Shown here: positions 49,701 to 58,569 of the stretch, piece by piece
How positions within the stretch are numbered: position 1 is the stretch's first letter
Layout of the letters: each line of letters opens with the position of its first letter
NCBI GenBank assembly: GCA_903813345.2
Contig: CAIIXF020000010.1
Span: 3,957,169 to 4,021,168 of the forward strand
Source: Owenia fusiformis
Taxonomy: Eukaryota > Annelida > Polychaeta > Sabellida > Oweniidae
DNA length: 64,000 nt
Direction of reading: 5' to 3'
Position numbers and translations under genes: made by a program
The notes under the pieces: model-generated
Told to the model about the DNA's origin: nothing
Database searches by the model: none
Seen by the model: only the letters and a program-made list of their open reading frames with translations

Positions 49701-52108
49701 AAAGGTTTGGAAGTCTTTCCAAATGGAATTGAATTTCACTTCAGTCAAATTTCTTACCTGTTGCAAAGATATCTTCAGGTTCTTCTTTGTCCTTTTCTTT
49801 TGCCTTAAAATAAAAAATATAATTCAGATATCATTATTGTCATCAAGGGTCTGATTAAATTTCATAAATAATATTATTCAGGACATTATAACTGGACATG
49901 TCTCGAGAAATCTTTGTCATATTTTAACATATACATATTATATATTTCATTTTTCAGTAGTTTAAAATCTAATTTCACTGTGGTAAATGGACATATAAGA
50001 TGGCAAAAAAGTCTTCAAGTGTGGTTAGTCATGCTAGATCTTGAATACGAACACGTAACACACCAATGGGATAGTAGAATTATTTGTTTGTTATATGAGT
50101 TGATTTCTCAGATGTTATACAATTTCCCTCTTGTTAAAACAACATTGAATCATAATAATGTCATGATGGTAGGCTGAGAGGTCTGATTTGAAAAAAAAGT
50201 GTATTTTCTGAGCAGAAAAGGTATATACCATTGAAACCAGATGATGAGAGTTACAAAATCTAACACTCATTTATCTAACTTAGAAACAACTGAAATTGAA
50301 AAAGTATAGTTTTCCATTGTGTATACATGTACATAAAGTTGCTATGGACATACGGTTTTAATCAATTTTCACCAAAATTTCAAAATCAATAACAGGTAGA
50401 TATTCATGCTTTATTTTCCTGCATTACATTACATGTATTTACACATCTAACTCCCATGCTCAACGCCTTTTTACCCCCACGCGCTATGTGTTTTCCCCAA
50501 ACCCCAGTGCAATAATGACATTTCACTATATTGTATTAGTTTTGGAACTCAGAGATAAGGTAGCACTTAGGAAATGGAATTACCTGGTCAATTTCAGTAC
50601 TTTTCCCCAAATTTGATAAGTGTGACTATTCTGTCCATAAATTAAAAGCTCAAAACAGTATTTGGTAGTCTTCTTCAATGAATCATTTGTAAAATTATAA
50701 CAATCAATTTGTTCCACTATCTGCATAAATTCCATAATTAGGCCTAAAAAATACATTCAAGATAGGGGTCCTGCGTTGAACTTCAACATTGTGTTATTTG
50801 TCAGGGAGCTATTTCTACCATAGGGCTATTTCAGAATTGACTTAGTCCTGCATGCCAATGATTGTTCAGGCAGTGTTTCTACAACGGGAAACATTTCGGC
50901 ACTTTTCAGGACGTCGGAAGGGGAATCCCCTAGATACCAATGGCCATCTGGGAGCCAATCCTTCTTGAGCCTAGATTGAGGAATCTTGCGATAAAAAATG
51001 AAAATTTCCTCGTTCTGCCGATTAACCCTTAGGATTATAGGGAATTGACTACATTAAACTAATTAGAATTCTTTTTATGCAGTTGAATCTACATCCTCCT
51101 AAGCAGGTGTCCAGAATCCGTACCTCCTTCTTCCCCCCTGCTATAAGCAGTTAGCATTTCTCCGATTAAGAACTGGCAATTTGATTGGCTGTCGCAACAC
51201 TGCGACAGCAATCATGTATACGTCATCAGCGCATAATTAGATCACGTGATTCAGTTTAACCGGGCGCGTCCAACTTGGTTATAGCAGGGGGTAAAAAGAA
51301 AGAAGATATTCTTGATTTTGAAGCCCTGTGATCGGAGGATGTTGAATCTGCAATTGTACAGGTTAATCGTCAGAAAGAGGAAATTTTTGTTTTTAATCGC
51401 AAAATTCCTCCATCTAAAAGGGGATTCCCCTTTCGACATCTTGAAAAGTGCTGAAATATTCCCGATGTAAAACAAAAATCTCTTTGTTCTGCCAATTAAC
51501 CATACATTCGGTGATTCAACCGCATTAATAATCCTTAAATACTCAGGAATGTCACGAGGTAGGTATTTCAAATGTGCAGTGCGTAATACTTTCTCCAACG
51601 TTACGTTAAAGAAACAATGACTGACCAATGGTTCGAGCGTACGACCACAAACGAAAGTGGGATCGTATCATACAATAAGCCTCATGATGAAGTTACCCCA
51701 CACATCACCCTACAAATACTCCCCTGAAATACAGATGCAAAAGTTTTTGAATTGCTTGTTTTGGCTACGAAATATGTAGACTCTTGTATTTGATGAATCA
51801 CAGCCATGTTATTTTAGAAACTCAAAATAAGTACCCGATATTGATTCGTTTATAACTGAATGTGTTCGTTATTTATGAAGAAACCAGGAAGCCGAATAAT
51901 TTTTCCATTTTAATTTTGGGTCAATCCGTTATTGATGATTTTGGAAAAAATAGCAAATACCTGGACCAAATTCTTACTTTTTATGATACATTAAGTCCTA
52001 TTAAATACATACATCTGTAGATGGGGGGAACAGATCCTCTGGCTCGGCAGATTTTGTGTCTTTTTCATCATCATCGAAAAGTGGGGGAGGGTCTCTGTCG
52101 TCGGCCAT
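28717..52108 (-). CDS. SNX1/SNX2: Sorting nexin 1/2 homologue (retromer PX-BAR protein), complete, 12 exons
   Basis: Exons (minus strand) 52108-52013, 49803-49758, 48702-48509, 47835-47725, 47403-47262, 46713-46635, 46293-46101, 40061-39968, 39781-39576, 38008-37865, 37267-37115 and 28767-28717 all have GT-AG borders and compatible phases and sum to 1,509 nt, or 502 residues, close to human SNX1 and SNX2 (about 520). Order: acidic N-terminus with two EDLF/EDIF motifs, PX domain (about 120-245) with the phosphoinositide-binding RRFSDF at 164-169 and a proline-rich VPPAPEKS loop, then BAR domain (about 280-500). SNX1/2 bind PI3P membranes on early endosomes, pair with SNX5/6 and tubulate retromer/ESCPE-1 recycling carriers. 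No lesion is visible in any exon. Introns total over 21 kb and are filled with transposons. Most invertebrates have a single gene of this pair. Confidence 0.93.
29780..30500. repeat. ~183-nt tandem repeats (left-arm array)
   Basis: Units contain GGTATAGCCATGGCTGACCC, TCTAGATCCATCC and AAGATGTAAAACATA, then AAGGTTTCAAATTTACGAAT. Four consecutive units are clear, and a fifth follows the inserted foldback near 30900. The mirrored array lies at 34100-34860. Confidence 0.85.
30507..30893. mobile_element. 387-bp foldback/MITE inserted in a 183-nt repeat unit
   Basis: Ends GGACGATTCTCGGTTTGGAG and its exact mirror CTCCAAACCGAGAATCGTCC. The interior is two ~190-nt tandem halves (each with AATATAGAAATA or AAATCTAGAAATATA followed by CCCAAATTAAA). 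The flanks join as CAAA/TTTACG, the uninterrupted repeat sequence. Confidence 0.75.
31078..31727. mobile_element. Foldback element family F, complete 650-bp copy
   Basis: Left arm GGAGCACGAAAAGCATCGC followed by AACAGATTTC, and the reverse-complemented right arm GGAGGACTGAAAGTATCGC followed by AACAGATTTC; the arms stay similar for about 300 bp. The flanks rejoin as CAAA/TTTACG. A truncated relative is at 20136-20676. ORFs of 67-92 codons across it are palindrome translations. Confidence 0.8.
34100..34870. repeat. ~183-nt tandem repeats (right-arm array)
   Basis: Reverse-complement counterpart of the left-arm array, with GGATGGATCTAGAAACTAT recurring at about 34456, 34640 and 34823. More diverged units are present near 34270 and 34110. 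No foldback insertions here. Confidence 0.8.
35934..36216. mobile_element. Possible short mariner-type MITE
   Basis: Starts CAGGGTGTTTCATATGC after TA and ends GGGTCACCCTG before TA. The ends agree only in CAGGGTG. A GTAGCATT..GGTCACCATAT motif at 35975 recurs at 36242, just outside. Confidence 0.35.
37115..37267 (-). CDS. SNX1/SNX2: SNX exon 11: last long BAR helix
   Basis: Reads WEDKVEKGEKEFDEISKTIR, KEIGKFDINRVKDFKSIII and KYLETLVNNQQK; donor GTGAGT. Followed by an 8.3-kb intron carrying the giant inverted repeat. Confidence 0.92.
37865..38008 (-). CDS. SNX1/SNX2: SNX exon 10: BAR helix
   Basis: Reads EVFNERFKVYKTWKDAEVM, then LSRKREAKAKLELARKTDK; matches the family's F.QR.K.WQ.WQDAQ..L.KKREAEA.L. 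Donor GAG|GTCTGT. Confidence 0.9.
38694..39561. mobile_element. 868-bp non-autonomous hAT element with 8-bp target duplication
   Basis: Ends TAGGGGTCACACGGTT and its mirror AACCGTGTGACCCCTA, with the direct repeat ATACAAAC at 38686-38693 and 39562-39569. TAGGG-type ends and an 8-bp duplication are hAT hallmarks. Subterminal CGGTTCGGTT and AACCGCGGT motifs fit the family. Internal ORFs lack transposase motifs. It lies in SNX intron 9 beside the donor of exon 9. Confidence 0.88.
39576..39781 (-). CDS. SNX1/SNX2: SNX exon 9: central BAR helices
   Basis: Contains [20 protein letters not shown] and LAELEEKVEAVVQDQ, closely matching [20 protein letters not shown] of SNX1. Its donor is 14 bp from the end of the hAT element at 38694-39561. 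Confidence 0.92.
39968..40061 (-). CDS. SNX1/SNX2: SNX exon 8: first BAR helix
   Basis: Reads WFEEKHQQIEAMDLQLKKL then HASVESLVNNRK, with acceptor TATTTTCAG and donor GTATAT. It aligns with WFEEK.QE.E..EQ.LRKLH..VE.LV.HRKEL. Confidence 0.9.
40118..40265. repeat. ~30-nt tandem repeat in SNX intron 7
   Basis: About six imperfect units of the form AGTGTGATGTCATAGTACTAGAC, with TGATGTCA at 40119, 40143, 40167 and 40191. The ATF/CREB-like TGATGTCA is probably incidental. Confidence 0.6.
41870..42055. repeat. ~97-nt direct duplication
   Basis: GATAAAAAGCTGGATAAAAAGC and the following GCATATGGAACGAGTTTAATG to GTGACCATATATTTG occur twice in tandem with almost no differences, so the duplication is recent. 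It leads into the 150-nt array. Confidence 0.75.
42100..43110. repeat. ~150-nt tandem array with GCCTCCGGGGC-type motifs, ~6 units
   Basis: Units recur at about 42228, 42359, 42509, 42657, 42812 and 42962. Each has TTTTGCCTCCGGGGCATCTG, AGTTTACCTCTGAGGAATA and CCAGGATTATGATCA in order. The CCTCCGAGG palindrome is the only GC-rich part of an AT-rich unit. Lies in SNX intron 7. Confidence 0.8.
43691..44692. mobile_element. Repeat element family T, copy 1, with internal ~145-nt repeats and GGAC microsatellite
   Basis: Starts CAACGGCAACGCCAAAGCG, then AATCCCATCGAAC; ends (GGAC)n, CCCTATATCCC and GTTCGATGGGATAATTAC. The body is about four tandem units with AAATGGCSGCCATTTT, CAAATATGAACAAAATCG and CTACTTTTCGAGTTATAG. 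Same orientation as copy 2 at 48827-49614. No coding potential. Confidence 0.75.
44576..44645. repeat. (GGAC)n microsatellite with GTAC interruptions
   Basis: About 17 GGAC tetranucleotides interrupted twice by GTACGTAC. It forms part of repeat family T. A looser (GGAC/AGAC)n tract occupies the same place in copy 2 (49507-49565). Confidence 0.85.
46101..46293 (-). CDS. SNX1/SNX2: SNX exon 7: end of PX, linker to amphipathic helix
   Basis: Reads YLNRTAAHPILRDDSDFREF, LEKEGDLPKATNTQAISGAS and KIGDSVGKMTFKMDEGDQ. The last segment corresponds to the amphipathic helix that precedes the BAR domain and helps tubulate membrane. Confidence 0.92.
46635..46713 (-). CDS. SNX1/SNX2: SNX exon 6: PX domain C-terminal part
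   Basis: Reads MTKVKMAKDESGTREF then RRAALER, matching the family's MTKVK.GKED...EF...RRAALERYL. Confidence 0.92.
47098..47170. repeat. 29-nt AT-rich tandem repeat
   Basis: TTTTTCCATTATATTATCCA plus TTATTA repeats about 2.5 times in SNX intron 5. Confidence 0.7.
47262..47403 (-). CDS. SNX1/SNX2: SNX exon 5: PX phosphoinositide-binding core
   Basis: Contains LRRFSDFLGLHEKL and RLVPPAPEKSLVG. RRFSDF contributes the Arg that binds the 3-phosphate of PI3P, and the PPAPEKS loop inserts into membrane in this family. Confidence 0.92.
47725..47835 (-). CDS. SNX1/SNX2: SNX exon 4: start of PX domain
   Basis: Reads ESGDQFTIEITVNNPQKVG then DGLSSYMAYSVNTK. This is the first PX beta-strands, aligning with the family pattern ..I.DPEK.GDGMNAY..YKV.T. 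Confidence 0.9.
48509..48702 (-). CDS. SNX1/SNX2: SNX exon 3: low-complexity acidic/proline linker
   Basis: Encodes DTTEITLDDE followed by two AA-E.KASDP-like repeats and a Glu/Pro/Lys-rich stretch. Such disordered linkers before the PX domain are poorly conserved between SNX1/2 orthologues. Donor GAG|GTCAGT. Confidence 0.85.
48827..49614. mobile_element. Repeat element family T, copy 2
   Basis: Starts TAACGGCAACTCCGCGGAG, then AATCCCAACGAAC; ends TATATCCC, CTTCGTTCG, TTGGGATAATTACTA. Shares the ends, the AAATATGAAGAAAATC motif and the GGAC tract with copy 1, but has different body repeats. In SNX intron 2. Confidence 0.72.
49758..49803 (-). CDS. SNX1/SNX2: SNX exon 2: second acidic EDIF motif
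   Basis: A 46-nt exon reading AKEKDKEEPEDIFATG between acceptor TTTTAAG and donor GTAAGA. Its phase (0 in, 1 out) is required to join exons 1 and 3. Confidence 0.85.
50885..51464. mobile_element. ~580-bp foldback in SNX intron 1
   Basis: Left CGGGAAACATTTCGGCACTT and reverse-complemented right CGGGAATATTTCAGCACTT continue into TTCA.GA.GTCG.AAGGGGAATCCCC. Arms are about 270 bp. The centre has a smaller hairpin CTGTCGCAACACTGCGACAG. A fragment of the same arm recurs at 54455-54495 (GGAGCCCTGCGATAGGAGGATG). Confidence 0.72.
52013..52108 (-). CDS. SNX1/SNX2: SNX exon 1: start codon and acidic N-terminus
   Basis: Begins MADDRDPPPLFDDDEKD and ends EDLFPPSTD at donor GTATGT, phase 0. The EDLF motif resembles that near the N-terminus of vertebrate SNX1/2. 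The start codon sits in AAAAATGGCCGAC, a context resembling a YY1/TISU site. Confidence 0.9.
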
Positions 52109-52115
52109 TTTTTCT

Positions 52116-52125
52116 GTCACGTGAC
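52116..52125. promoter_or_regulatory. GTCACGTGAC palindrome (CLEAR/E-box) in the SNX promoter or 5' UTR
   Basis: A perfect 10-bp palindrome sits 8 bp upstream of the SNX start codon. It equals the CLEAR consensus bound by TFEB/MITF-family and USF bHLH-zip factors that drive lysosomal and endosomal genes. AAATGGCGGA, a YY1-like motif, lies 12 bp further upstream. No TATA box is visible. Confidence 0.6.
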
Positions 52126-52878
52126 CAAGCTAAGTAAATGGCGGAATAGGAGGAATCACGAATATTGAACCGTGCGCTGAGTCACAAGGTGATATCGTAT
52201 TGTTCTATTCTGCATGCTCTTAGATTGAAGCTGTTTTCCTACTCACAATATTCTAAAATTGAAGCAATTTTCGTCAAGATGATGACTAAGATGATGCTGA
52301 ATACCTGTTACATCTGATTCTTCTTTTATTAACGCTCCTCTGTACTGCTTTCCAATGTCCGAGCAATTGCAGGTCCGCAATTGTTAAATCAATTATCTGT
52401 ATTCACATTGTTCTGAGGAAGTATCACTTTCAAGGCGTTTGACAACCTCCATATGAACCCCGGCCGGGATATCACGGGACACTTTCATTAATATTTTCTA
52501 TTATTACAGATCCGGACTAAAATTACACCCGTATGATGCGAGACTCGACATTCACCTGGAAATTAGAAATATTTTGCCACCTTTGAAGCAAATTAATTTT
52601 TACTGCTTTATGAATGGTGAATGACAGTCACATTGAGTTCGATAAGTATGAGAATAGCATGACGGTCTTGATATTTCAACTTAGGTAACCCGTTTCAGAA
52701 AAGTGATGTCGGTGATTGAAATAACGATGTAAAGATAAACCGCAACGAAATTTGTGTTTCGGAAATATGTGACGTATATTTTTTAGTTCTTCAAAGAAAT
52801 CAACAAACATTCCGTTGCGGTTTTATCTTTACATCGTTTTTTCAATCACTGCCATCACTTTTCAAACGACGTAACCTT

Positions 52879-53790
52879 TAGAGGCTGACGGTAATTCCGG
52901 TTATACGGTTTCGGTACGGAATTGAGCATTTACCGGTATTGAAATTATTAACCGGTTAACCGACGATAACCCCCGGGGAAATAAAAGACACGTTGTTTTT
53001 TTAATTATTTCGTTTAATTTCCACTTTCACGATGCGTACATTTACATAGACATTTAGATGCCCATGTTCGGCAGTTCAGGTGTGATTTCCATGTTTGACA
53101 GTTCAGCAGTGATGTCCATGTTTGGCAGTTCGGGTGTGGTAGCTTCATGCTCAGGCTCAGATTTGGTTGTAGTTATGTTTGGCAGTTCCGGTGTAGTTGT
53201 AGTGTCAACGTCAGATCCAGAAACTGAATTATGTTTGTAATAGTCATTTACGAACAACAAGGCATTGACAACCTCAGGTTGAAGTCGTGTCCGTTTGGAA
53301 GTGATGGTCTTGCCATGCCAGCTGCACTGAACCGACGTTCACTTGACACGGATGACGCAGGAATAGCATGATATGTTTCAGCCAAACTCGCCACATCAGG
53401 ATATTTTCCTCCGTTTACTTTCCAAAACTCAAGACAGTCAATAAAGTTGGATGCTGATGACAAATAGCTGTCCAATTGTTCACTTGGCTCGTCTTGGTCG
53501 TCATCCTGGGAGATGTCAATGACGTCAAGCATTTAATTTAAAACTAAAAATACATCTTGATTCGTAAGATAGTTACAAACTATTTCGTGAAGGTCATCAG
53601 TATGGGTTCAAATCGGTCTTGCAACATGTATGCATATAGACTTGAGAAGCTTCGGAGAGAATTAGGAACAAAGTGGGGGTGACAGAGCATTGGCATTTTA
53701 TCTTACATATTTTTACCGGTATTTCGGTAACGCTACGGTTATTAGCGTGACGGTTACCGGTACTGGTTTTCAGTACCGTTGCGACCTCTA
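52879..53790 (-). mobile_element. 912-bp deleted hAT transposon with 8-bp target duplication
   Basis: GTAACCTT directly flanks both ends (52871-52878 and 53791-53798). The ends TAGAGGCTGACGGTAATTCC and (reverse complement) TAGAGGTCGCAACGGTACTG are related inverted repeats, and both subterminal zones are rich in CCGGT motifs. It carries only the C-terminal part of a transposase gene, so it is an internally deleted copy. Confidence 0.85.
53054..53535 (-). pseudogene. hAT transposase C-terminal dimerisation domain, one frameshift
   Basis: The first frame reads FWKVNGGKYPDVASLAETYH then AIPASSVSSERRFSAAG, the hAT dimerisation signature (W....YP.LA.LA..Y..IPASS...ER.FS.AG). At about 53310 the next frame takes over with ITSKRTRLQP and NALLFVNDYYK, the usual end, followed by an unusual Pro/Glu/Leu repeat tail (TPELPN four times). 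The catalytic DDE core is absent, so the fragment is inactive. Confidence 0.82.
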
Positions 53791-53974
53791 GTAACCTTGA
53801 AATATCAAGACATCATGCTATCATGTCTCATACTTACAAAACTTAATTTGGCTGTCATTCACCATTTATTAATTAAGCAGTAAAAATAATTTGCTCCATG
53901 GGTAATAAATTATTTCAAGTTTCCTGGTGAATGTCGAGTCTCACATCATACGAATGTAATTTTAGCCGATCTGT

Positions 53975-55530
53975 CATGGGGTGCTATTTGAGCCAACAAA
54001 AAGTAATTCCAAAAATGAAAATGAGGATTTCAGCAAGGGCCATTAAATTAACATGGGGATAAAATTGACTTAAAGCTGCATATCATCATGCATGTCATCA
54101 TTGGGATATGCATGTAGATACAAAATCCTCATGATCCATTCTGATACTCATAACATCTTTCTGTTTACCTGAAACATGATCTCAGGGCTGAGAAAAATGA
54201 GATGCCATGGTTTATCATGACTGTGCTCATTATCACGGAAGGGCTAAGTTTATCGAACCTCAACAAGTAGATTCATGTGGGAGAGTATTGGTAGAATCCA
54301 TTTCAGTCAAGTGGGGTCGAATAGTAAGAATATGGATTCTGAAATAGGACATTCAAGCTTACTAAGGCCTTTTGAAAATTGTGGTTAGCTCTAATGCTAG
54401 AAAACAAACGTGCACGTTACATCATCCGAACACTGACGAAAAAGAAAAAGTATATATTCCAAATCTTGGAGCCCTGCGATAGGAGGATGGCATTTAAGAC
54501 AAACATGATTTCATATTATTTTTTATTTGTTTCACAGCTGTACATACAATGTAACAATGGCACCCATATATACGGGCCTATTACAGATTTATACGGATCG
54601 TTTTATGTGCTACTGAATGATACAAAGACAATTTAAAAAGCACATATGATAAATACATTGATTTTTAGTGAAATTATACATTTCACTTTTTAAAATTGTC
54701 TACCTTAAATCATCTCAGTCGTGTATGTGGACATGGCACAATGGCATGTTTTGTTTTCTCTCACAAAAATGTAGAAGTATCTTATATAGCTTATGTAAAG
54801 TTGTTAAACCTCGCCATTTTGATTATATTAATAAAAAATCCATCTTTGTTATAGATATTTCCGGGAGTATACTACGTGTTTATATATTGACAGCTTTATA
54901 TACTCTTGACTTATAGCCTCTACCGTGATATTTTTGCGACATATATCTAGGTCAATACTGACAATTTTCCTCAGATTCGTTTCACATTATGCGAATGCCA
55001 GGAATCTGAAATTATCAACGCTGTAAAACAATATTTGATAATTTAATCCATATCTCAGAGGATACAGATATTTGACAAATTATATATATACGTGGTAAAA
55101 TCTATAAGTATACATGTATAACTAAAGTATGACTTATCAAACAATACTTAAGGGAGCAAATCTTCACATTATCATGTAGAGTTGTTATATACTCGGCAAA
55201 AGATGGCTCGATGATATTTCTGAAACTAACATAATGATGGTCTCTGGCTATGACATAACAAGATTTCAGCTCCAGAATATACCAATTTCGTAATATCACA
55301 CTTTTGCCAAATAGAAAAATATATATTTCAGTTTTTACCTCAACATGAGAGATTAAAAAAAATGAAATTGGAAACACAAGTTTTTTGCTTGAATATGAAA
55401 TATTCATTGAATTTGTAATGAATATTTTTATATACTGTACAATTATTACAATAGTCCGGTATCAATCCGATTTCTTCCAGATCTCTGCTCATAATACCTA
55501 CGGTAGTCCCTAAAACTCCTACAATATATA
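53975..55530. other. No gene seen
   Basis: AT-rich. Contains at 54455-54495 a fragment of the foldback family of SNX intron 1. ORFs of 82-101 codons (54379, 54668, 55102 minus) have no recognisable domain or homologous neighbour. Confidence 0.4.
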
Positions 55531-55558
55531 TATATACGAGGCACTATATAATGCACTA

Positions 55559-56783
55559 CACTGTTGCTCATAAATATGGAATATTTTACAATTATTAATT
55601 GTTTGGTATAATTCTTACAAATGGTAAAAATAAGTTAAAAGATGTTTATTGCCTCCCGATTTTCTCCTCATATTTTCACATAAAACTGATTGTTATTAAA
55701 AGTAGCTCGTGGAGGTGGTTCTGTTCATATTTGAGGTGGTGTTCACCAAGGAGAGTCGCACCCCCTTGGGAGTCGGGGCAATCTGCGCGAGATTCGGTTT
55801 TTACTTGGTTCGGTTTTTCATTAAAGGAAGTACTTCATTCCCATGATTCAAAGTGCTTTTCTGCCATCGGTTCGGTTTAAGTTTGTACAACACACGTCTA
55901 CAAATCCGGGGCAGGTTGATATTATGTCATTACATTTGTTTTGGGTGTATACTTTTTGTTTTGACACTAAACAAAAATATTCCCGCACTATATGGTGCAT
56001 CATGGGTAGGGACTGCTGTGAAATAATGAACGTAAGTGACATCTATCTCAAATTAAATGTTCTTTTTCAGCTATTAATTGCGCATGCGTGATAATAATTT
56101 TAACCAATTAAATTGCTGGATTTAATGCGCATGCGCCAAAAACCGAACCAAAAAATGGAATCTCGCGCAGATTGCCTCTAGTGCCCCTTGGTGAGTCTCA
56201 ACTGTAATGTCAGCGGTGAGAGGTACGGTGACCTTTTGGATCTACATCTAGTACCACATGCAAATAGAGTATTTGGGCGTAACTTTAAACTGACAGTGAA
56301 ATTTGTCACATGGATCCCCTATCTCAAAATTTAGCAGAGTTATATACTCCTCTGATTGAGTAGTGGGGCCTTATGTCGCGTAGACAGGTCAGACATATCA
56401 TTGACAGCAGGCCCCGCGGGATGGATACTCTGATTGCAGCACTAGGAAGAAATACCGCATATTAGTGCTGTTATGGGCTAGAGGAGTAATTCATCTTCAT
56501 GACCTGGTGTTTAGTTTGTTTGATCCACTTTACATTAAAATTTGGATCGGGGTGTTTTGAAAATGCAAAATTTTTTAGACTACCCCATTTTAAACGCCAG
56601 CAAATTTTCAAACTTAAATGTAAATATTTTTTCCCTAAAAGATGTTGATTTGTAGATTAGATATGTGTTTATGATTTGCCTAGAAAATTATTTGCTTAAA
56701 CGACTCTAAATAAAAGTTGTTTTCATCCAAAACTTGAATTCTTATCTGACAAATCTAATATTCCATATCTATGAGCAACAGTG
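55559..56783. mobile_element. Tc1-like element (1.2 kb) inserted at TA in the mariner-like terminus
   Basis: Ends CACTGTTGCTCATAAATATGG and (reverse complement) CACTGTTGCTCATAGATATGG, continuing to AATATT; TA at 55557-55558 and 56784-56785 is the duplicated target. The interior lacks a transposase and carries another nested MITE. Confidence 0.82.
55777..56177. mobile_element. ~400-bp hAT-like MITE nested in the Tc1-like element
   Basis: Left GGCAATCTGCGCGAGATTC and its mirror GAATCTCGCGCAGATTGCC form the ends, followed inside by TTGGTTCGGTTTTT and its mirror AAAAACCGAACCAA. The direct repeat CCCCTTGG near both ends (55763 and 56184) is a candidate 8-bp duplication, although extra bases intervene. 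Confidence 0.65.
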
Positions 56784-57146
56784 TATATGCTCTAACTTTC
56801 TTTAATATTCTTCAATTCAGCTTGAATTTTGTATATATAACAATTTAAGTTTTATCTATTATATCCTGAAGTTTCAGCATCAAACATTAATATTAAGTCT
56901 CAATATGGTTGCTATAGCAACATGGGGTAGGGGTGGGCGGGGCAGGCACCAATTTTTCTAATTATGAAAAGAACTAAAGTGTTATTTTATAAATATTTCT
57001 TTCCTTTAAATGGTCAAAATGTTTGGGAAATTGTTAAATTTATTCAACATGATGTTAACAAAGTACAAATAATGACATTTAGCACTGTGATGTCATAATA
57101 CCACATTTCAAAAGTCACGAATTCAAATACAGTCACAGTCAAGAAA

Positions 57147-57434
57147 TTGCAAAAATGGCTGCAATTCTTACCTGATAACAAAAGGCCTTGCGTTTGGTGG
57201 CCTAATTTCAAACTTCACTTGGACTCACAGGCATGCAAAACTTATGCTACCATGAAGAAAGTATATAAGGAGTATATACCAGATAGAACTACAATTATGG
57301 GGTGGCAGAATAGATTTAAAAGAGACTATTTGACCCTGGATGACGACTCCAAACATGGGAGGCAAAAACTCCACAAGTCACAGTGGAAGAAATTGCCAAG
57401 AGTGTTTAACCTGACAGGCATCAAAAGTACATAA
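57147..57434 (+). pseudogene. Mariner-family transposase, N-terminal DNA-binding fragment
   Basis: Reads FKLHLDSQACKTYATMKKVY, then TTIMGWQNRFKRDYLTLDDD and KHGRQ. This matches the mariner HTH region pattern (f..KLGKs..ETYe.L...yg......T.f.W..RFk.gr...eDd.R.GRP). The frame closes after 95 codons and no DD34D motifs follow before the right end, so the gene is truncated. The preceding ACAGTCAAGAAATTGCAAAA gives no obvious authentic start. Confidence 0.75.
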
Positions 57435-57987
57435 CATGCAAAGGGCAATATTTTGAGAAAATGTGAAATGGGACACTGTGCAATATACATCCATTAAATC
57501 TAGGATGTGCTCATAGTAATTTAGTATAAAATGTATTTTTGAGCATGCTTCTTATAGCTACACAAAATGGTATTTGTTGATTAATTATTTCATATTTTCA
57601 ATTTTTTATTCCTTTTGACGTGACTGTATAACCTGCCCCGCCATACCCAAACTCACCAACTTGATTTCATTATAACATCAACATAGTTTTATCAGTCAAC
57701 ATGAAATTTTTCAGAATAATCAAAATGTCTCTAAGGAACATTTACTGAAAATTTCATGGAAAAATATCAATTATTGATTAAATTAGAGCATATAGTGCAT
57801 TACTTCTGGGACAACCCTCGTATAAGTTATATCCACGTACATGTAGTATGGAGTAAGGTTATCTGTACTACAAGCAAGGAACTCAAAAAGTCCATAATTT
57901 TGATTTAAAATAAGTAAACTATGCATTTTCACGTCAGTAGAAAATACAGGCTGTTGTCATTTTGAAAAGTTGGCTAAGTCGATGTAA

Positions 57988-58569
57988 CCCCTCTATATCA
58001 CACCAAACTAGTTCTTACCCGTTCTTGCCAGTCCTACGAAAATGTCGTAAAACGGGCTCGATCTGGCTGCGGTCGGGATATATGTCTAAAATAATTAGCT
58101 ACTTCGTTCATAAACAGTCTTCAATACGTCCATCACGTTCGCAGTTCGTTCAGGTCGCACCACGACGGTGTGCAACGTAGTATAAACCGTCCCTTAGTCT
58201 AGAAGGTCATCATGACCTGATTACAGAACGGTATGGTCGCCATCGAATTTTGAATCGATTCAAAATTCTAAATCACATACCCCGTCCGGGAAAGTCCATG
58301 AAGTTCGTAAACAGAACGTAGAACGTTGTAGCTACGTTCATTCAGTTCGCACACAGTTTAAAACCGATTCTGCAACGTTTTGATGATCACCAGAAAATGT
58401 TGAGCATGCTCTAAGTGCTGGAGGACCTACTCGTTCTAGTAGTTTCATGAAGTTTGTAAATAGATCCCAAACGGTTCTTAGTGGGTTCTTAGTACGTCAA
58501 ATCCGTTCGTGCACAGTTTAAGCCCGTTTTCGAGAACGTAGTGAGAACTAGTTTGGTGTGATAGTAGGG
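57988..58569. mobile_element. Harbinger-like non-autonomous element, copy 3
   Basis: Nearly identical to 11103-11688 over its length (TATCACACCAAACTAGTTCT start, AGAACTAGTTTGGTGTGATA end). TTA follows the right end, while the left flank is TAA, so one target copy has mutated or slipped. Confidence 0.8.

Larger units (their letters stand above)
52506..53974. mobile_element. Foldback element interrupted by a hAT insertion
   Basis: Left arm from ACAGATCCGGACTAAAATTACA mirrors the right arm ending TGTAATTTTAGCCGATCTGT. GCGAGACTCGACATTCACC is matched by GGTGAATGTCGAGTCTCAC, and TGGTGAATGACAG by CTGTCATTCACCA. Within it a second hairpin pairs AAAAGTGATGTCGGTGATTG with CAATCACTGCCATCACTTTT. The hAT element at 52879 splits the second half. 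Confidence 0.75.
55537..57820. mobile_element. Mariner-like element split by a Tc1-like insertion
   Basis: The right end, reverse-complemented, reads CGAGGGTTGTCCCAGAAGTA then ATGCACTATATGCTCTAA. The left end before the insertion (55537-55558) reads CGAGG..AATGCACTA, and the sequence after it (56784 on) continues TATGCTCTAACTTTC. Joining across the insert restores the mirror of the right end, and TA lies outside both termini. Subterminal GGCGGGGCAGG blocks (56938 and 57634) are inverted. A transposase start fragment lies inside. Confidence 0.75.
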
